A stretch of 64,000 nt of DNA from Trematomus loennbergii (GCA_012861695.1 JAAOOA010000524.1:1309001-1373000); one strand, 5' to 3'; positions 36,750 to 49,829 are shown, counted from the first letter of the stretch. Numbers and translations: made by a program. Notes: generated by a model not told the origin, from the sequence alone.

Positions 36750-38919
36750 AGCACACAAGACATCCCAGAACAGATTTCATACCTTGAATAGTTTTGTGTT
36801 CCAGTTTGCTGCAACATGTGTTAGCGTGGTTCTGCTTGGTTCTGTCAGGGAATCATCTGGTCACCCTGCAACTGAACATGCTTTGTGTTTACCCTCCCAC
36901 ATGAAGCCACAGCAGGGGATTCAAATCAAGTGAGAGTTTAAAGGACAAACACTTTTTTAGTAGAGAGTAACCCATGAGAGAAAACACCACACCATCGTGC
37001 GCTTGGTTCTTGGTAAATACTTTATATGCAATTGTTTCTTGATCTTTGCAAACACTGTATATAAAACACTTAAGGTAACATTTTTCAAACATTTAAAGCG
37101 CGTCTGAGCTCTCAGACAGACATGACACAGTAATCTACAGCCTTATAAACATTCGCCCCCCCTCTGGCCTGTCCATACACACCCCTCACCTTCACACACA
37201 CTTGCACACACGCGCACAGCCACCGCGATCAGGCTCTCCACTTATTATTCACAGTAGGTTGTATAACACTGTTTCTGTATCGTATGATGGTTCTCAACAT
37301 TTTTTTGTATTATTTAAAATAGCTATCAACATTTATGCTGTAATATTTGGAAAGTGATACATTTGTATTTACATAAGCTTATTGAGCAAGACTCAATTAC
37401 AATGTGTGTGTATAATCGTATGTAGGTGTATATTTATGTGTGTGTGTTGACCAGAGCCACCTGATCTTTTTGAGTGAGTTTGACCGAAGGCTTTTTCCAC
37501 TGATAGCGTCCAATACAGTCTCGTTAGAAAAGAAGAGGAAGGGGTTCTGATGTGTTTTCGCCCCACATTGGTGCATCGTTGCAGGGCAGCAGAGGGACAC
37601 TGGTCACCACTGCCCCGTACAGCGTTTCTGTGATAGCATGAGGACATTATGGGACACTGAAGTGATGGCGGGAGGCGCTCACAGCACGTTGGACTCATCG
37701 TACATTCAGCAGAGGCTATCAGTCGTTACCTTGGACGGCTGTGTTTTTAGCGACTGGCACATTCAAACTCATTTCATACGAGATAAAAGTAAGAAAACGT
37801 GGCAAATGGTCACAGTACCATGTCTTGATTTTTTTTTTAAACGCATCAAAAACGGATGCTTGAGAAGTCTTCCAGGTAATCATTCGTATCCTCCCCCTAT
37901 CTTTCAGACACAGAGATGCAAGCACTCACATGTACATTCATATACACTAAGTACAGAAGCAATTACACACGGACAAATTGTTTGGCACGCACACATACAC
38001 ACAAGGACCTGGGTAAGAGACCAAACTAATGTGAGAGGAAAGTGAGGCACATAATCTGAGAGGCGAAATCCAGCCTGAATTTTGGTATACTCAAAACAGG
38101 AACTGATTAGGGAGTCGCGGTCAGGCCTGTGAGGACTTCTCAAATGTAAAATCTACAGTCTCTAGCACCTATTTTCTTAAAAAGGTGCTGTACGCATACT
38201 CTGGATCTATAAGTACCTTTAAAATGACACAGCGGTAGAAGCTGTGTCTCCATCGTGTTAAAATTAAGAAATGTTGGGTATGGCACCATGATAGTTATAG
38301 TGCTTAAAGGCTTTTCTTTCTTTCACATCCTCATTTGCTTTTACCGAGGTCGAAGGCATTGTAACAGAGATTCAACATTTAAAGAATTTATGTGCTCCAA
38401 TAGTCTCATAAACTCTGGGTTGGGACCTCGAAATAGGTAACACACCTATTTCTGTGGAGGTCCCTACATGGCAAGAGTAGCAATAGATCTGGGGTCAGAA
38501 GAACAGGGAATAAAAGTTTGTTGCTGTTTCCTGGGTGAAAAAGCTAAGAACCACGCACAGAGTCTCTGCTGAGGCAAGAGTAACAGTGGTTTGAAAATGG
38601 CGATGGAAATGGCGAGTGAATCTCTTGAGGGCGTTTGCAGAGGTCCTTGAAGCCCCCCGTTAGGTCTTCGAGGACCGTTTACTCAAAGTGGCAGCACTTT
38701 GCTATCCCTGTATGTAAATGTAGGTCTTTTGTAACTCCTTGTAACTCTACCTTCCCTTGCCAAACTTCACTATCCTAGGCGTCTTGGTTCACAGGGTCGG
38801 TTGATATTGTTCCAAATTGATAACAGAAAGAAACAGTAGGGGGGAGATGAGAGAGAAGGTAATCTGTCCATCCTTCCACTCTGTTAGGATGGGCCTCAGG
38901 AAATCAGGCGAGTTTTCGA
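36750..38919 (-). other. Downstream of pid1 stop: presumed 3' UTR then flank
   Basis: The sequence immediately below 38920 should be pid1 3' UTR, followed by intergenic DNA. I found no AATAAA or ATTAAA on the minus strand in the first 2 kb; only weak variants are present, so the transcript end is not assigned. Open frames here have no recognisable protein. Confidence 0.4.
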
Positions 38920-39399
38920 TCAACCGTCGTCCGGGGTCGAGTCTTCAGGGGAGGACGAGTCCTCGGCGAAGTCGTCCGACGAGCCGCTCTTGTGGATGCG
39001 TCCGTCGCTGCGCATGCTGTGGAAAGTCTTGCGGAAAGCCTCCATCATCGAGTGCGCCAGCTTCTTGGCCTCCAGCTTGCTCTCGCACTGCACGGCGTGG
39101 CAGTCCATCTGGAAGGTGAGGTCGTCGTTGATCTCCCGGTAGATCCAGGCGAACACGTTGGGTCTGACGCTGTGGTCCGCCGTGCAGTAGGCGATGCGCG
39201 CCACCTGGTAGGTGTCCATGGTTACCGAGGCCTCGCCGTGCCCGTCCAGGTGGTGGAGACGCACCTGGAAGGGCCGGATCTCCAGCAGAGAGTTACACTG
39301 CTGCTGGCCGTGCTGCTCCACCAGACCCACCACCGCGGACTCTGTGCAGCCGGACAGGAACTGAGTCCCAGAGATAGTCACCTTACCCAGGTAGGCCAC
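38920..39399 (-). CDS. pid1: pid1 terminal coding exon with the PID/PTB domain and stop codon
   Basis: This exon encodes 159 residues followed by TGA at 38920-38922. The acceptor on the minus strand reads tcttcctacag before GTG GCC TAC, and it joins in phase 0 to AAG of the exon at 61309, giving the family string GYKV-AYLGKV. Most of the phosphotyrosine-binding fold is here: the first strand (AYLGKVTISG), LLEIRPFQV, the DTYQVARIAYCTAD block, FAWIYREINDD, and the C-terminal helix KLEAKKLAHSMMEAFRKTF. An acidic Ser/Asp-rich tail ends in DDG, as in the mammalian protein. In mammals PID1 is a cytoplasmic adaptor that binds the NPxY tail of LRP1 and dampens insulin-stimulated glucose uptake; the same role here is inferred. 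The loop between GCTE and LLEIRPF is 17 residues, about five shorter than the human form as I recall it. A longer reading to an ATG at 39493-39495 crosses the acceptor and is intronic. Confidence 0.96.
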   Translation of the reverse strand: MAYLGKVTISGTQFLSGCTESAVVGLVEQHGQQQCNSLLEIRPFQVRLHHLDGHGEASVTMDTYQVARIAYCTADHSVRPNVFAWIYREINDDLTFQMDCHAVQCESKLEAKKLAHSMMEAFRKTFHSMRSDGRIHKSGSSDDFAEDSSSPEDSTPDDG

Positions 39400-40330
39400 C
39401 TGTAGGAAGACACACAAAGATACACTTAGTTTTTTGAACAACACCATGTATAACAAACATACATATGGAGCAAGCAACGAATACACCGTTATCATTTCAA
39501 CTGCAGTTTTTCACTTGACGAAAATGTAGCTGCAAATGAAAAATAAACAGGACTGAAATCCAAAAACCCTTTAAAACCTGAAAGTGGGCTTTCTCCATGT
39601 CCCTGATGATTTATAACATAGTTTGCCAACAAAGTTACCAATAAAAGACACAGTTGAGGGACAGATAAAACATATTTCAATATTCATCTAAGATTATTCA
39701 GAGTTTTTCAAGAAACAATTTAAAAGATGTTTGTGGTGGTGCTGATTCCAAAGAAGAACCAAAAGAAAATCTCAGAAGTGTCTGAATAGCAAAAATGTGG
39801 CCATAATGATTATAAAATGCATCTTCAATTAAAATGAAATGCCTCTCAATAATATAAATGCATAGAAATGCATAGATAAAATACATTAATAAAGAAAAAG
39901 CCTGCAGGCGCCAGGTTATCATTAGGCAAGGAAAAGACTCTTGCATAAATAGTACTAGAAATCTGTTCTGATGCATACATGTAGTAGAAAGAAATCTTTC
40001 AACTTCAGCATGGTTTTAAGCATGCATCTTCAAATAGATAAGTAAAGACAGCAATGTAAAGGACTAATACGTTTTCTGGCTGAGATGAGGTTGAAGAAAG
40101 GATCAAAATGTCCTGAATGTCTATTTCTTCACTTCTTTTTAAGACCTGTAGAAATAATCTTGTCACACCCTGATTGTGCACGAGGTAGAATGCATCAAAA
40201 TGTACATCAGGTGATCTAAAAAAACTTCCAATCAAGTCAGGGGAATCCTGACATTCAGTCAAAATGAAATGATGTACATTTCCATAGAAGAAGACATCAT
40301 GGTTAGGTATAAACTGACTGACAAAAAGAT

Positions 40331-40381
40331 GCAAAATGAAAACAACAGTGGGCCGGGTATGGACCCCTGGGGAACACCTCA
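40331..40381 (-). pseudogene. Short reverse-transcriptase fragment (LINE)
   Basis: On the minus strand the frame reads GVPQGSIPGPLLFSF, the conserved motif before the YADD block of LINE reverse transcriptases. Downstream sequence has stops in all frames, so the fragment is short and dead. Confidence 0.75.
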
Positions 40382-40653
40382 ATAATTAAAACGGGTATCA
40401 ACAAAGAACATTGACATACAAGATAAGCCTTTATCTTTTAGTATCTATAGAAATCAACCTTCTGCCAAATACAGATGTCTTCATGTTTTCAGATTCAACA
40501 TCAAGATACTAACGATGTTGATTCACTGCTGTGATTTGCAACTGTTATCCAGGTTAAAAATAGTCCTAACTGTTGCCAAAAAGGTCTTTATGTTAATCAA
40601 GAGTGGACCTTCTTCCTTTTCCCTTCTGGAGGTAATTAGTTCCATGTTCATGT

Positions 40654-40926
40654 AGGGCTGCTCAATTAATCGTATTTTAATCGCAATTACGATTTTGGCT
40701 TGCAACGATTATGAAAACAACATAATCGAAATAAACAAACTTATTATTTTTTCATTTTTTTTGAAAAAAGTTCAGGGTAATCAACTGTTAAAAACATACT
40801 GTTCACATTTTTTTTTTCAATAAATTGATGTTTTCAAAGTAAATGGATAATTGTTTTTAATAATGTGATATCAATTATTGACCCAAATAATCGAGATTAT
40901 GATTTTTGTCATAATCGAGCAGCCCT
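40654..40926. mobile_element. Short hAT-like MITE, family C, copy 2 (inverted)
   Basis: The ends are AGGGCTGCTCAATTAATCG and CATAATCGAGCAGCCCT. It is the reverse complement of the copy at 6833-7116 along its length. Flanks share ATGT-type bases but no clean 8-bp duplication remains. Confidence 0.8.
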
Positions 40927-41973
40927 ATGTTATGTACACCTTGAGGTTGATTAACCTAAAAACTTGTGTGGTAGTAATGAGAGGCTTTTTTTTTTTAAAT
41001 GGCATGCTAAATGATGTGTGTGGGCTATTTCACAAAGAGAACAGAACAGAGTTGAGCTGCAACAAGGACCATTGAATACCGTAGTAATGACACCGCATAC
41101 CAGGAGAGCGATAGACTGAGGAGATGGTGCGAGTTAAGAAGGGAACAAAGCCTGAGTTTTCTAAGGGAACGTGGCCAAATCGAGGGCAGTCCAGGAATAA
41201 TGGCTGACTTGTGTGCTTTCTCTGCATGGTGTCCTTTATCGCTTTATAAAAATACACAGAGGAGGAGCCTGCTACGAGTCAAACACTCAGAGCGGTATCA
41301 CTCCTGTCTGTGTTTATACTGGAGCAAGGGAATACTCCTCACTCTCAAGGGTTCATTACATGCAGCACACATGCTGCAGATAACACGAGTGCAATGATAA
41401 GTGTGAATAATAAAAGGAGAGATGTGTATCGTATAACAGTCTGGAACATTTATGGAAGATTTGGCTTGAATTCATGGCTCAATGCACATCTGTCAATGTC
41501 AAGCCAGGCCGTGGTTTCGATAACATTATTCCCTTAGGAAATGTGTGTAACCATTACATATAAGTTTAACGTTTTATTATATAACTAAAGCAGAGGTTCA
41601 CCAAGCATATCAAAATATATATCGAGCCAAAGAAAATGATACAAAGCAGAGGCAAAGATCCTGTTTTATTCAACACTGAACAGACTGCTTCTCTTCTTTC
41701 ACAAGTTTTGTATAGTATACCTGCCCTCATTCTCCGCTTTGACTTTCACTGAATGCGATCTTTCATAGTAGACAATAGTCACTCAGATCAGCCTCTCAGT
41801 AAGACGGGAAGTTAATGTATATGTAGAGCAGGACTAGCATTAACCGATAAGCCATAAAAAACAATATTTCTGGTAAGGATGCACTCAAATGCCAAATATT
41901 TTTTAAATCATGCACCATTTGTAAAGCTATGGAGCAAAACAGTTTCTCATCCAAACAAATACACATATAAACC

Positions 41974-42063
41974 TTAAAGGGGTGATATAATGCTTAAAAA
42001 GTATCCATTAAACTCCGTTGTTTACTTCCTTAACATGGTGACATCACTATGAAACACCTGGCT
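41974..42063 (-). mobile_element. Family B MITE fragment
   Basis: TTAAAGGGGTGATATAATGC starts at the TTAA (41974-41977) and is followed by GTTTACTTCC and GTGACATCACTATG, then lost. Confidence 0.5.
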
Positions 42064-42082
42064 TTGTATTGCATTTGATAAC

Positions 42083-42160
42083 TAGTTTCAAGACTTTTAT
42101 TTTCATTTGTACATAGCTACAGTGTAGTTATGGCAATGAAAATCTTAGGTCACAGTTAAT
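42083..42160 (-). mobile_element. LINE 3' end, minus strand
   Basis: CATAGCTACAGTGTAGTTAT and GAAAATCTTAGGTCACA match the copy at 55703-55800. On the minus strand this ends in an ATAAAA-like signal, as expected for a LINE 3' terminus. Confidence 0.6.
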
Positions 42161-43041
42161 CCAAAAGTAACTGAAAGTAATCAGATGACATTACTTTTAA
42201 ATTGTGATTTTTTATGGAACTAGTGAACTGTAACGGTAAACATTTTTAAAGTAACCCCTCTGACCCTGAAGCTCCCACTATGGTGCATTAGCCCCCTGAT
42301 GGCAGCGCAACACGACGTAGATTCGCAGTAAGATATTGAGGAAGAGAAAGCAGCTGCCTCATGACGCCTGGTTTTCATTAGCGCTGACCGCAGGGGGGGG
42401 GGGGGGAGGACATTGCTCCCGATCCATCATCCAGCCGAGCACCACAGGTCTGAGGAGCCGCCTGGAGGCAGGGCGGTTTGTAGCCGACCACACGGACACC
42501 CTCAGCTCTACAGCGGTCAGTCGCCCAGCCAGCCAATACATCCAAAGCCCCCGCCAAGACACATCAAGCATCCACAGCGCTGTGTTTGTGTGTCAGACAG
42601 CAATAAAGAATCATTGTGCACTTCTCTCCTATTTTGATATTGAGTTTCTTGTTTAAACTGCGATCGTTTCGACTGATTTCTTGCTTCCTAGTTGAACGCT
42701 TCGCCAGGTTTTTATTCTCTTACAGCGGCTGGGAGGTGGCCAGAAAGACAGTTAATGCTTTTCTCTTAAAACTATATATTTCTGCTGTACAGTCTCTGGT
42801 GTGGAAATGGTCCAGTTAATGTGCCTGAATAAATAACGTTGGGAGGAAGAGCCAAGAGGAAGAGTTGCAGCAGTTTTATATTCTGACTGAATTCAGTGAG
42901 TGATGTTGCCTTGTCTTTCCAAGGGAAATATTTGCTTTTTCCTAAGGATGACTTGTCCTCCAAAGATAAGGTTTTAAGTTGACATTAATCACAGGGAATG
43001 TGAAAGCTTCGCTTGTCAAGGAATTGTCAAGGAAGGAAACA

Positions 43042-43300
43042 TGTGTGTGTGTGTGTGTGTGTGTGGCCTAGCATTACTATCCTTGTGGGGACCTAAATCT
43101 GTTTACACAGTCACGTGTGGGGACTCGCCGCCCTTATGGGGACATATTGGAGGTCCCCATGAGGGGAATCATTAATTTTAGGGTGGAGACTTGGTAAGAG
43201 TTAGGGTTAGGCATGTGTTGGTTATGGTTAAGGTTAGGATAAGTCTCCAGGAAATGCATGTAAGTCAATGTAATGTCCCCTGAAGTGATGTATACATGGT
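43042..43300. repeat. Teleost repeat with GGGGACC motifs and a short TG run
   Basis: A 23-bp TG run (43042-43064) is followed by TTGTGGGGACCTAAATCTG, GTCACGTGTGGGGACTC, GAGGTCCCCAT and TTAGGGTTAGGC-like blocks, a layout common in fish genomes next to TG arrays. The GGGGACC/GGTCCCC motifs are mutually inverted. Its class is unknown to me. Confidence 0.55.
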
Positions 43301-43301
43301 A

Positions 43302-43316
43302 TGTGTGTGTGTGTGT

Positions 43317-43413
<97 letters not shown>
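43302..43413. repeat. (TG)n microsatellite
   Basis: About 112 bp with two slips; read as CA in pid1 pre-mRNA. Confidence 0.97.
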
Positions 43414-43414
<1 letters not shown>

Positions 43415-43943
43415 TGAAGAGTTGAGAGGAGTGTGTGAGGTGGGGAGGTCACCAGACTAAGCAAACATCTAGAGTTTGTTTGCTCAAAGTCCAAAACAAA
43501 CCTGCAGCTGAAGAGGAAATTGTTTCATTGCTCGAGCAGAAAGATGAGAGACGGATGGAAATAAAAGAAAATTGGATAAAACTGGTAATAAAGTTGTGTC
43601 AAATAATCTAACACAAACACCGATCAAAGTCTGGACTTGATTCAGACATTTCAACATGTTTTTTGCTTCGGGGCAAAGACATCACAAGACCATAGACACT
43701 TAAATAAAGTGACGGGTGCGTATAGTAACACACAGATGCACTAAATGTAAAACTGAATGATTAGTTTATACATGTACGATTTAACTGATGATTAATGGCA
43801 AGGAACAGAAATTAATTGAACTTGTTAGCCAAATAAGTATTGCCATCACTCCAGAAAAGCATGTTTAAATGTATTCACGGCTCTTATGTGGAAATGTTAA
43901 TTAATTGCCAATTAAGGAAGTTGCAAGTCAGGAACAATGTAAG

Positions 43944-44546
43944 GTGCTGTTTACACGAGAACGCAAACGGTTGTATCCGCTACTTTTCTCTTTCGTATAG
44001 CCCGTTCGTTCACACAAGGCCGTAACGGAAACGCGGAAACGGACCCTGCAAACGATAACGGGTCCCAAGGTGGATAGATCTGCAAACTGGAACGCTCTGG
44101 GGGGCCAAACGGCTCTGTGTGTACGCCCTATACGATCATTTCCTGATAACGCTGAAGCCATAGCCCCGCCTCTCCCCACCTCTGCTGCTCTGCTGTAGCA
44201 TGGTCAGTAGCTACTGACCATGCTACAGATGTTAGTGCAAAATCTACCTCTACCACAACCATCAGCAACAAGTGGACATGAAATACATGAACTACATGTT
44301 GCTAAATCCACCGCGGGGCATAAAAGAAGGGCAACCATGGCAACCAGGCAACCATGCTTGGGGGTCTTCTTCGCTGCTTTTGGTGTATTTTGTGGCGGAA
44401 GTACAGCGCCACTTACAGACCCGGCATATGTACTACAGCGTCTCCAGCGCTTTCGAGCGGTCTCGTGTGAACGGAAGACTTTTTTGATATCGTATTCTAT
44501 TTGTTTGCATTTCGTATGTGTTTGCGTTCCCGTGTAAATGGGGTCT
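43944..44546. mobile_element. TIR MITE, family G, copy 1
   Basis: The ends share TTTACACGAGAACGCAAACG (left) and the complement of TTTACACGGGAACGCAAAC (right). The interior has AACGGGTCCCAAGGTGGATA, GCAACCATGGCAACC and GGCATATGTACTACAGCGTC. The copy at 59148-59883 is inverted and has different outermost ends. Confidence 0.75.
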
Positions 44547-45449
44547 AACACACAAGGTGGAATAAAGAGCACTTCCTTTCAAAGAACATATATCTGATTT
44601 GTCCTAAATCTTCTATTAAAGAGAGAGGGGTTAACTAAAAAACAGACGGATTATGACATTATTACATTTGCCAAGAAAACACGTGGAAACTGTGAGTCTT
44701 TACTATCTAAAAACAGAACGTTTAGGATCAGCCAAAACTTTTGAAATACTGTTTGAAGTTCGATTATTTGGCAGACTACAAAAGTAATATTGCCAAACAG
44801 ACATGACACATAATAAGAAATCTGTCTAAACTGAGTAAAAAAACACCATAACAGCCAAAACTGAATCTTGTTTTGATTTCTGTGCAAACATTATACAGAG
44901 ATAAGAAGTGGACAATCATATTAAAAACTTAAAGCGCCATCTTTATCCAACATCTGATCAGGGTCAAAGCAGCAGCATTAAACGCCAGCATTAGCAGCGT
45001 GGCTCTGGGCTGTAGCTGCATAATAGTTTATGATCAACCAGATGTCATATTGCATGATGCATTCCAGAGGACTGTGACACTGCAATCAGGGATTTGTTTC
45101 AGTTAGGTGAATGAAAGTAACGGTAGAAAACTGCACGTAAAATGTAGCAACTATTCTTTTCTGTTTCAGTTTAATATAAGAATGTTGGAAATCATTTTCT
45201 TTCTTAAACTCAACTTGTTGTATTTGAGCCTGAAAGCAGCAGACAATCCAAACTTACTTTAACATCTGTTCACTGTCGCAAATGGATCAACGTCATGGAT
45301 CATTTCCTCGCTTCATGAAGAGGCACAATCTGTCTGTTGGAAAGCTATCAAAATTGAGAATTGGACCTGAAACAAGTTAGTGACTATTAACAGCTGCACT
45401 GTGTGTGTGTTTTCATTTGAATTAGAACAATGATTTAAGACAATGACTC

Positions 45450-45534
45450 AAATGTACCATCCAATTGAGGCGTTTCAGGCAGGGGGCACACTACAGGAAA
45501 GGGAAACCCCAAAAATCAAAACCGGCCTCTTTAA
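45450..45534 (+). mobile_element. Family B MITE, 3' end fragment
   Basis: GAGGCGTTTCAGGCAGGGGG, CACACTACAGGAAAGGG and CCGGCCTCT abut TTAA at 45531-45534, the same TTAA that starts the family A element next to it. Confidence 0.6.
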
Positions 45535-46217
45535 AGTGGACCTATTTTGCTATATTTGAAACATATATTGTAGGGCCATACCTGTACAAAACATGTCTGT
45601 GAAGTTTTTTTTTCAAAATACCAAACAGATCACCCGTTGTAGCCATGCCTCATACTGCTCATACCCCTCTTTTGCAGCCCTGTTAGAGAAACGCGGATCT
45701 TGGGTCCTTAGCTTGAAAAGAGGATGCGGAGCTAATGCCTGATCAGAATTCTACCGGAGATAAAGTTAAATTCTGCTGTGATAAAACGCCATCCTGTTCT
45801 AAACCACATCAAGGATTATTTCTGAAACAGTATGGAGCTCAAATGCTTTTTCTCTTGCAGGTTTATCACAAGGTGAGTTCTTTTTGTATTTCCTGCTTTT
45901 TAAACACATGTGCTCTACACAGTACAGGTTAGCTCTGAGTGTTAGCGAGGCTTGCTAATGTAAACAAAGACGTCCAAAACACGTCAGGCATTGTTTCTGA
46001 TAGCAACTCTCTGTGGGTCCGCTGCCGATTTGACGCCAGTTCGGGTGGAATCTGTATCCGCTCGTTGTACACCCGTTTTTAAAAGATTTGGGTACAGAGG
46101 AAAAGACAGAGGGTTTTATTTTCTGACGCTGCGTGAGTTCCCCGACGCACCGGGGACACACATGTTTATGTATAAAAGACATCACAAAGTGCATTTTGCA
46201 TGATAGGTCCCCTTTAA
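45531..46217. mobile_element. TTAA-flanked MITE, family A, copy 3 (long form)
   Basis: TTAA stands at 45531-45534 and 46214-46217, with left end AAAGTGGACCTATTTTGC and right end GCATGATAGGTCCCCT. It is about 200 bp longer than copies 1 and 2, shares the terminal parts with them and has a different middle without the palindromic CRE. Confidence 0.82.
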
Positions 46218-47239
46218 GTTAAAGATGTGAGTACTTCTTCCACCTCTGCTGATGGTGCGGAAATGAGCTGTAGTGAAGCAGGGTGTCCTCTCTGAACTAC
46301 AGACAGACACCTGCATGAGTCCGTGCACACCTTCTACACATCAAGCAAATGTATCCATCCATCCATCCCAGAGCAGGACACATCTGCTGCTCAGCAGTCG
46401 GCTTCGTGCCGACAAATCAGGCGGCTTAAATCATTCCAGAGATCTGCAGAGGCCTCCTCTTTGTTTCAACTTCCCATGTGTTTCTCCTCTTCCTCCTCCA
46501 ACTCAAACTCTGTTGTCTCCTCTTCCCTATACTCGGTCCTTCCTATACCTTCATCTGCTTCTCTCTCCACCCCCCCCTAGCCTCACATTCCCTTCGTTCA
46601 TTTATATCCCGCCAAACTGTAAATATTGAACCCATATGAAGTGAGACCGAAATAAAGATCAGTTACAGGAACGGTGGCCTTGGGGCTCAAACTAAAGGAA
46701 TGCTTCAAAACACCGACAGAAAAACAGACAGGAGAAGGAGATATTGTGACATTTAAAACAAGGTATCCACTGGAATTGTGCTGCAGACAGGAAACTGCAA
46801 GTGTATACTGTATACCTGCTTCTCAGAAACAACTAAGGAATGGAGCGAGTGATGTGAGACAGAGAGGGAAGGAGTATGGATAAACATTTGCATGTGTGGT
46901 GAGACATGTGGACACCATTACTGACTCTTGGTTTATGGAGGACATTGTTCTATTCTATTCTAGGAAGCCTTGCTTGTCTACGTGTACTGTAAGAAATAAA
47001 AGAAACGTTTTGGGAAATGTGCTTATTTGTTCTTTCTAGTTGATGAGAGGATGTGAACAATGTTTACAGATGTTTATCTCCCTGCTGAAATAAAACAGCA
47101 ACATTGTGTTTTACTGTTCTTTCTTACCTGATAACTCCTGTACTTTCAGGCTCTGTTTTGAATTTTTCTACCATGAAAGCAATCTACAGAAGACAGCTTC
47201 CCATCCCTAGGTTGAATAGGAATACACCGACATAACCTA

Positions 47240-47345
47240 TTCGTAGATGTTATAACACAGCTTAGTTGAATACTCGATTCTGATTGGTCAGTTCGGACAT
47301 TTCAGAGGGCTGTTAATCTCGCTAACAGACTGTTGCTAGGGAGAA
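47240..47345 (+). mobile_element. MITE fragment with GATTCTGATTGGTCAGTT core
   Basis: GTTGAATACTCGATTCTGAT and CTAACAGACTGTTGCTAG occur in reverse complement at 60835-60945, in diverged form, so this is a dispersed family. Ends are not defined. Confidence 0.5.
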
Positions 47346-48228
47346 CCGAATCAAGGGACTTTGTGCAGTCTATCAATCCGCAGAAAGAAGTCCGGTCAAT
47401 TAAACTTCTGCTGTGGACAACAAACATTCGTTTATATCCTTCAGAAAACACTTTGGAATACTTTTTGAATATTCATTTTCATATTTATTGAGAGTGCAAA
47501 ACGTAGTGTTCTTGATGGCTAAACTGTCCCAAGAGAAGGAAAGAGGTTACAAGGCAGAGCGCTGGACATCAGAGAAATCAACAGAAGAAGACAGACAGGA
47601 AGTAAACACTAAAGGGAAGCTCTGCGGTGTTTAGAGAATGGTTAATTGAAAAGAAAATAAACAGACTTGGAAAGTTACAGATCAGTGCTGCCGTCATTTT
47701 AAGTTACTTTGCTGTCACTGCAGTAGAAACTGATTTTTGTTTTTTAGGGGAAGCAATTAGATCATTTTGAAATCAATAAGATCCTTTAAAATCAATATCG
47801 TCTTCCCAAGCTCTCGATTGATCCGTGTATGAAATCATCAGGGAGGTTTGTTGACTACATGCTGACTTATTGAGGGTTCTCTGTGCATGTCAACAGCACT
47901 GTTAAATACTGTTTATAATATAAAAATGTACAATAAAGTCCAGAAGAAGTGCTAACTTTGTCAACACTGTTTTTTTAAAACACGACAGTAACAAGTGTTT
48001 TTGTTTAGTGATTAAATTAACACATTTTAACATTTAGTTGATGACTCACTGGATGCAAAAGCAACAATGTCCGAGGAACCACAATTATGTGGCGACAAAG
48101 GAGAAACAGACGGACATGCAGAGAGCAAAGCTAGCTGAATGCAAAGAAAGTAAGGGTACACAGAGGGAGAAAAACAAAACATCCGCAGCCCGGCATAGAG
48201 AGACAGGAACATCGTGGTCTCTCACAGG

Positions 48229-48364
<136 letters not shown>

Positions 48365-49239
48365 CTCAGGCAGCTGTTGCTTCTGGAGCCACAGCTGGTT
48401 GGGCTATCAGCAGAGAAAGCAGCAGAGAGGATGAGAAGAAAAAAGAGGGGGAGGAAGAGAGAGACTTCACTGAGGAGGAGATACCTGTCCCAGCGGAGAG
48501 GCTCTGGGAACAGAAGAAGAAGAAAGAGGCTGAGACGACAGGAAGTGGGACTGAGAGAGGAACAATGAGGCAGTTGTTGAGAGGAGAGGTTTGGGCCTGT
48601 TGGATCAGATGGGAACAAGGCTTTAAAGTTGAGGTACAAACAGAAAAGTTACGTAGTTTCAGCATAAGGCTCTTTCCCAGAGTCCAAGCACTGCGGTGGT
48701 GCAGACCAAACAAACAGCTTCAATCTGGTTTCATTTATTTGCCTCCCCCATTGTTTGCATTTTCTTTCCAACCAGTAAGAGTTTGAGTTATTTTCCAAAT
48801 GGCACGAGATGAGATGTCAGTGTGAAAATACGATTATTTTTCTTCATTGCCTCCATGGCGGAGTATTTGGAAACATACGGGACTTATCTGGCAGTGGTGA
48901 CCTCATGGTGTTTGCCAAAGTAAGAAATAAATTTCCAAAAGGAAACTTCCAAAAAGTCATCCTGTTAGATAATTCAGAAAATAAAGTGACTTATGGCGAG
49001 ACCATGGCTGCAGCTAAAGATTAACGACTAATGAGTTTGCCAAGATAGCATCCTCAAATGTCTTATTTTGTCCACAACTCAAAAGATTTTCAGTTTACCG
49101 TCATAGAGGAAAAATAAACCGATTACTCTTACATTTAAGAAGCTGAAATCAGAGAAAAAGAAATTACTCAAATGTATCTGATTTTCCAAGAAGTTGTCCA
49201 TTGATTTAAAAGTTGACAACTAACAAGGAATCTTTGCAG

Positions 49240-49420
49240 CTCTAGCACTTCACATTTATTTTCCAAGAGTGCCAAGTGTTAGATAAGAACAGATCTCACT
49301 CTCATGTTTGTACACTAAATATGGAGCTACATTAGGTTAGCTTATCTTAGCACAAAAGACTGGGCACAGGGTAAACAGCCACCGTGGCTCTGAAGGCACA
49401 GGATTTAAAATTAACTTTGT
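49240..49420 (+). repeat. Teleost dispersed repeat (AGCTTAGC type)
   Basis: TATGGAGCTACATTAGGTTA, GCTTATCTTAGCACAAAAGA and CTGGGCACAGGG match the common fish repeat seen in reverse at 25680-25905. Confidence 0.5.
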
Positions 49421-49829
49421 GTTGCCACACAGAGGGGGAAATTTGTCTTGGGCGTTCGCCCCATGATGCAGCCATAAAAAGACACCATTCCACATACCAA
49501 TTACAAAAAGGGAGCAAACACATAAACTGCAGTAATAACAGAAAGGGAAAGTCCCTCTTTACCTCTAAAAGACTCCTCACATTAAAACACGGATCATCCC
49601 TTTTCTGTTTCTGAGTTTTATTGGAACCAGGGATCATTTTTAATCCATTTAATTTACTTCAAAAGGGAGATTTCCACGCTAACAGTTTAGACTCCAAGAA
49701 GTTACACATACCTGAGAAGACCATGACAACCTGTCGCCTCATAAGAAAATACATAAAAAATAGACATTAATTGATTGACTAGTGAGAGTTTAAGGAAAGC
49801 TCACAATTTTGTATAACATAAAGAGGAAA

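Noticed and set aside
39400..39495. Extension of the pid1 terminal exon to an upstream ATG, adding 32 residues
   Set aside because: It crosses a good acceptor (tcttcctacag), the added residues are hydrophobic intron translation, and phase and homology join directly to the exon at 61309.
43140..43240. CRISPR-like or phage-like direct repeats in the GGGGACC block
   Set aside because: Motif spacing is irregular and the genome is vertebrate; it is a common fish dispersed repeat.
44204..44572. 122-codon minus and 105-codon plus frames, and 58968-59487 frames
   Set aside because: They lie inside family G MITE copies and are not conserved as protein between the copies.
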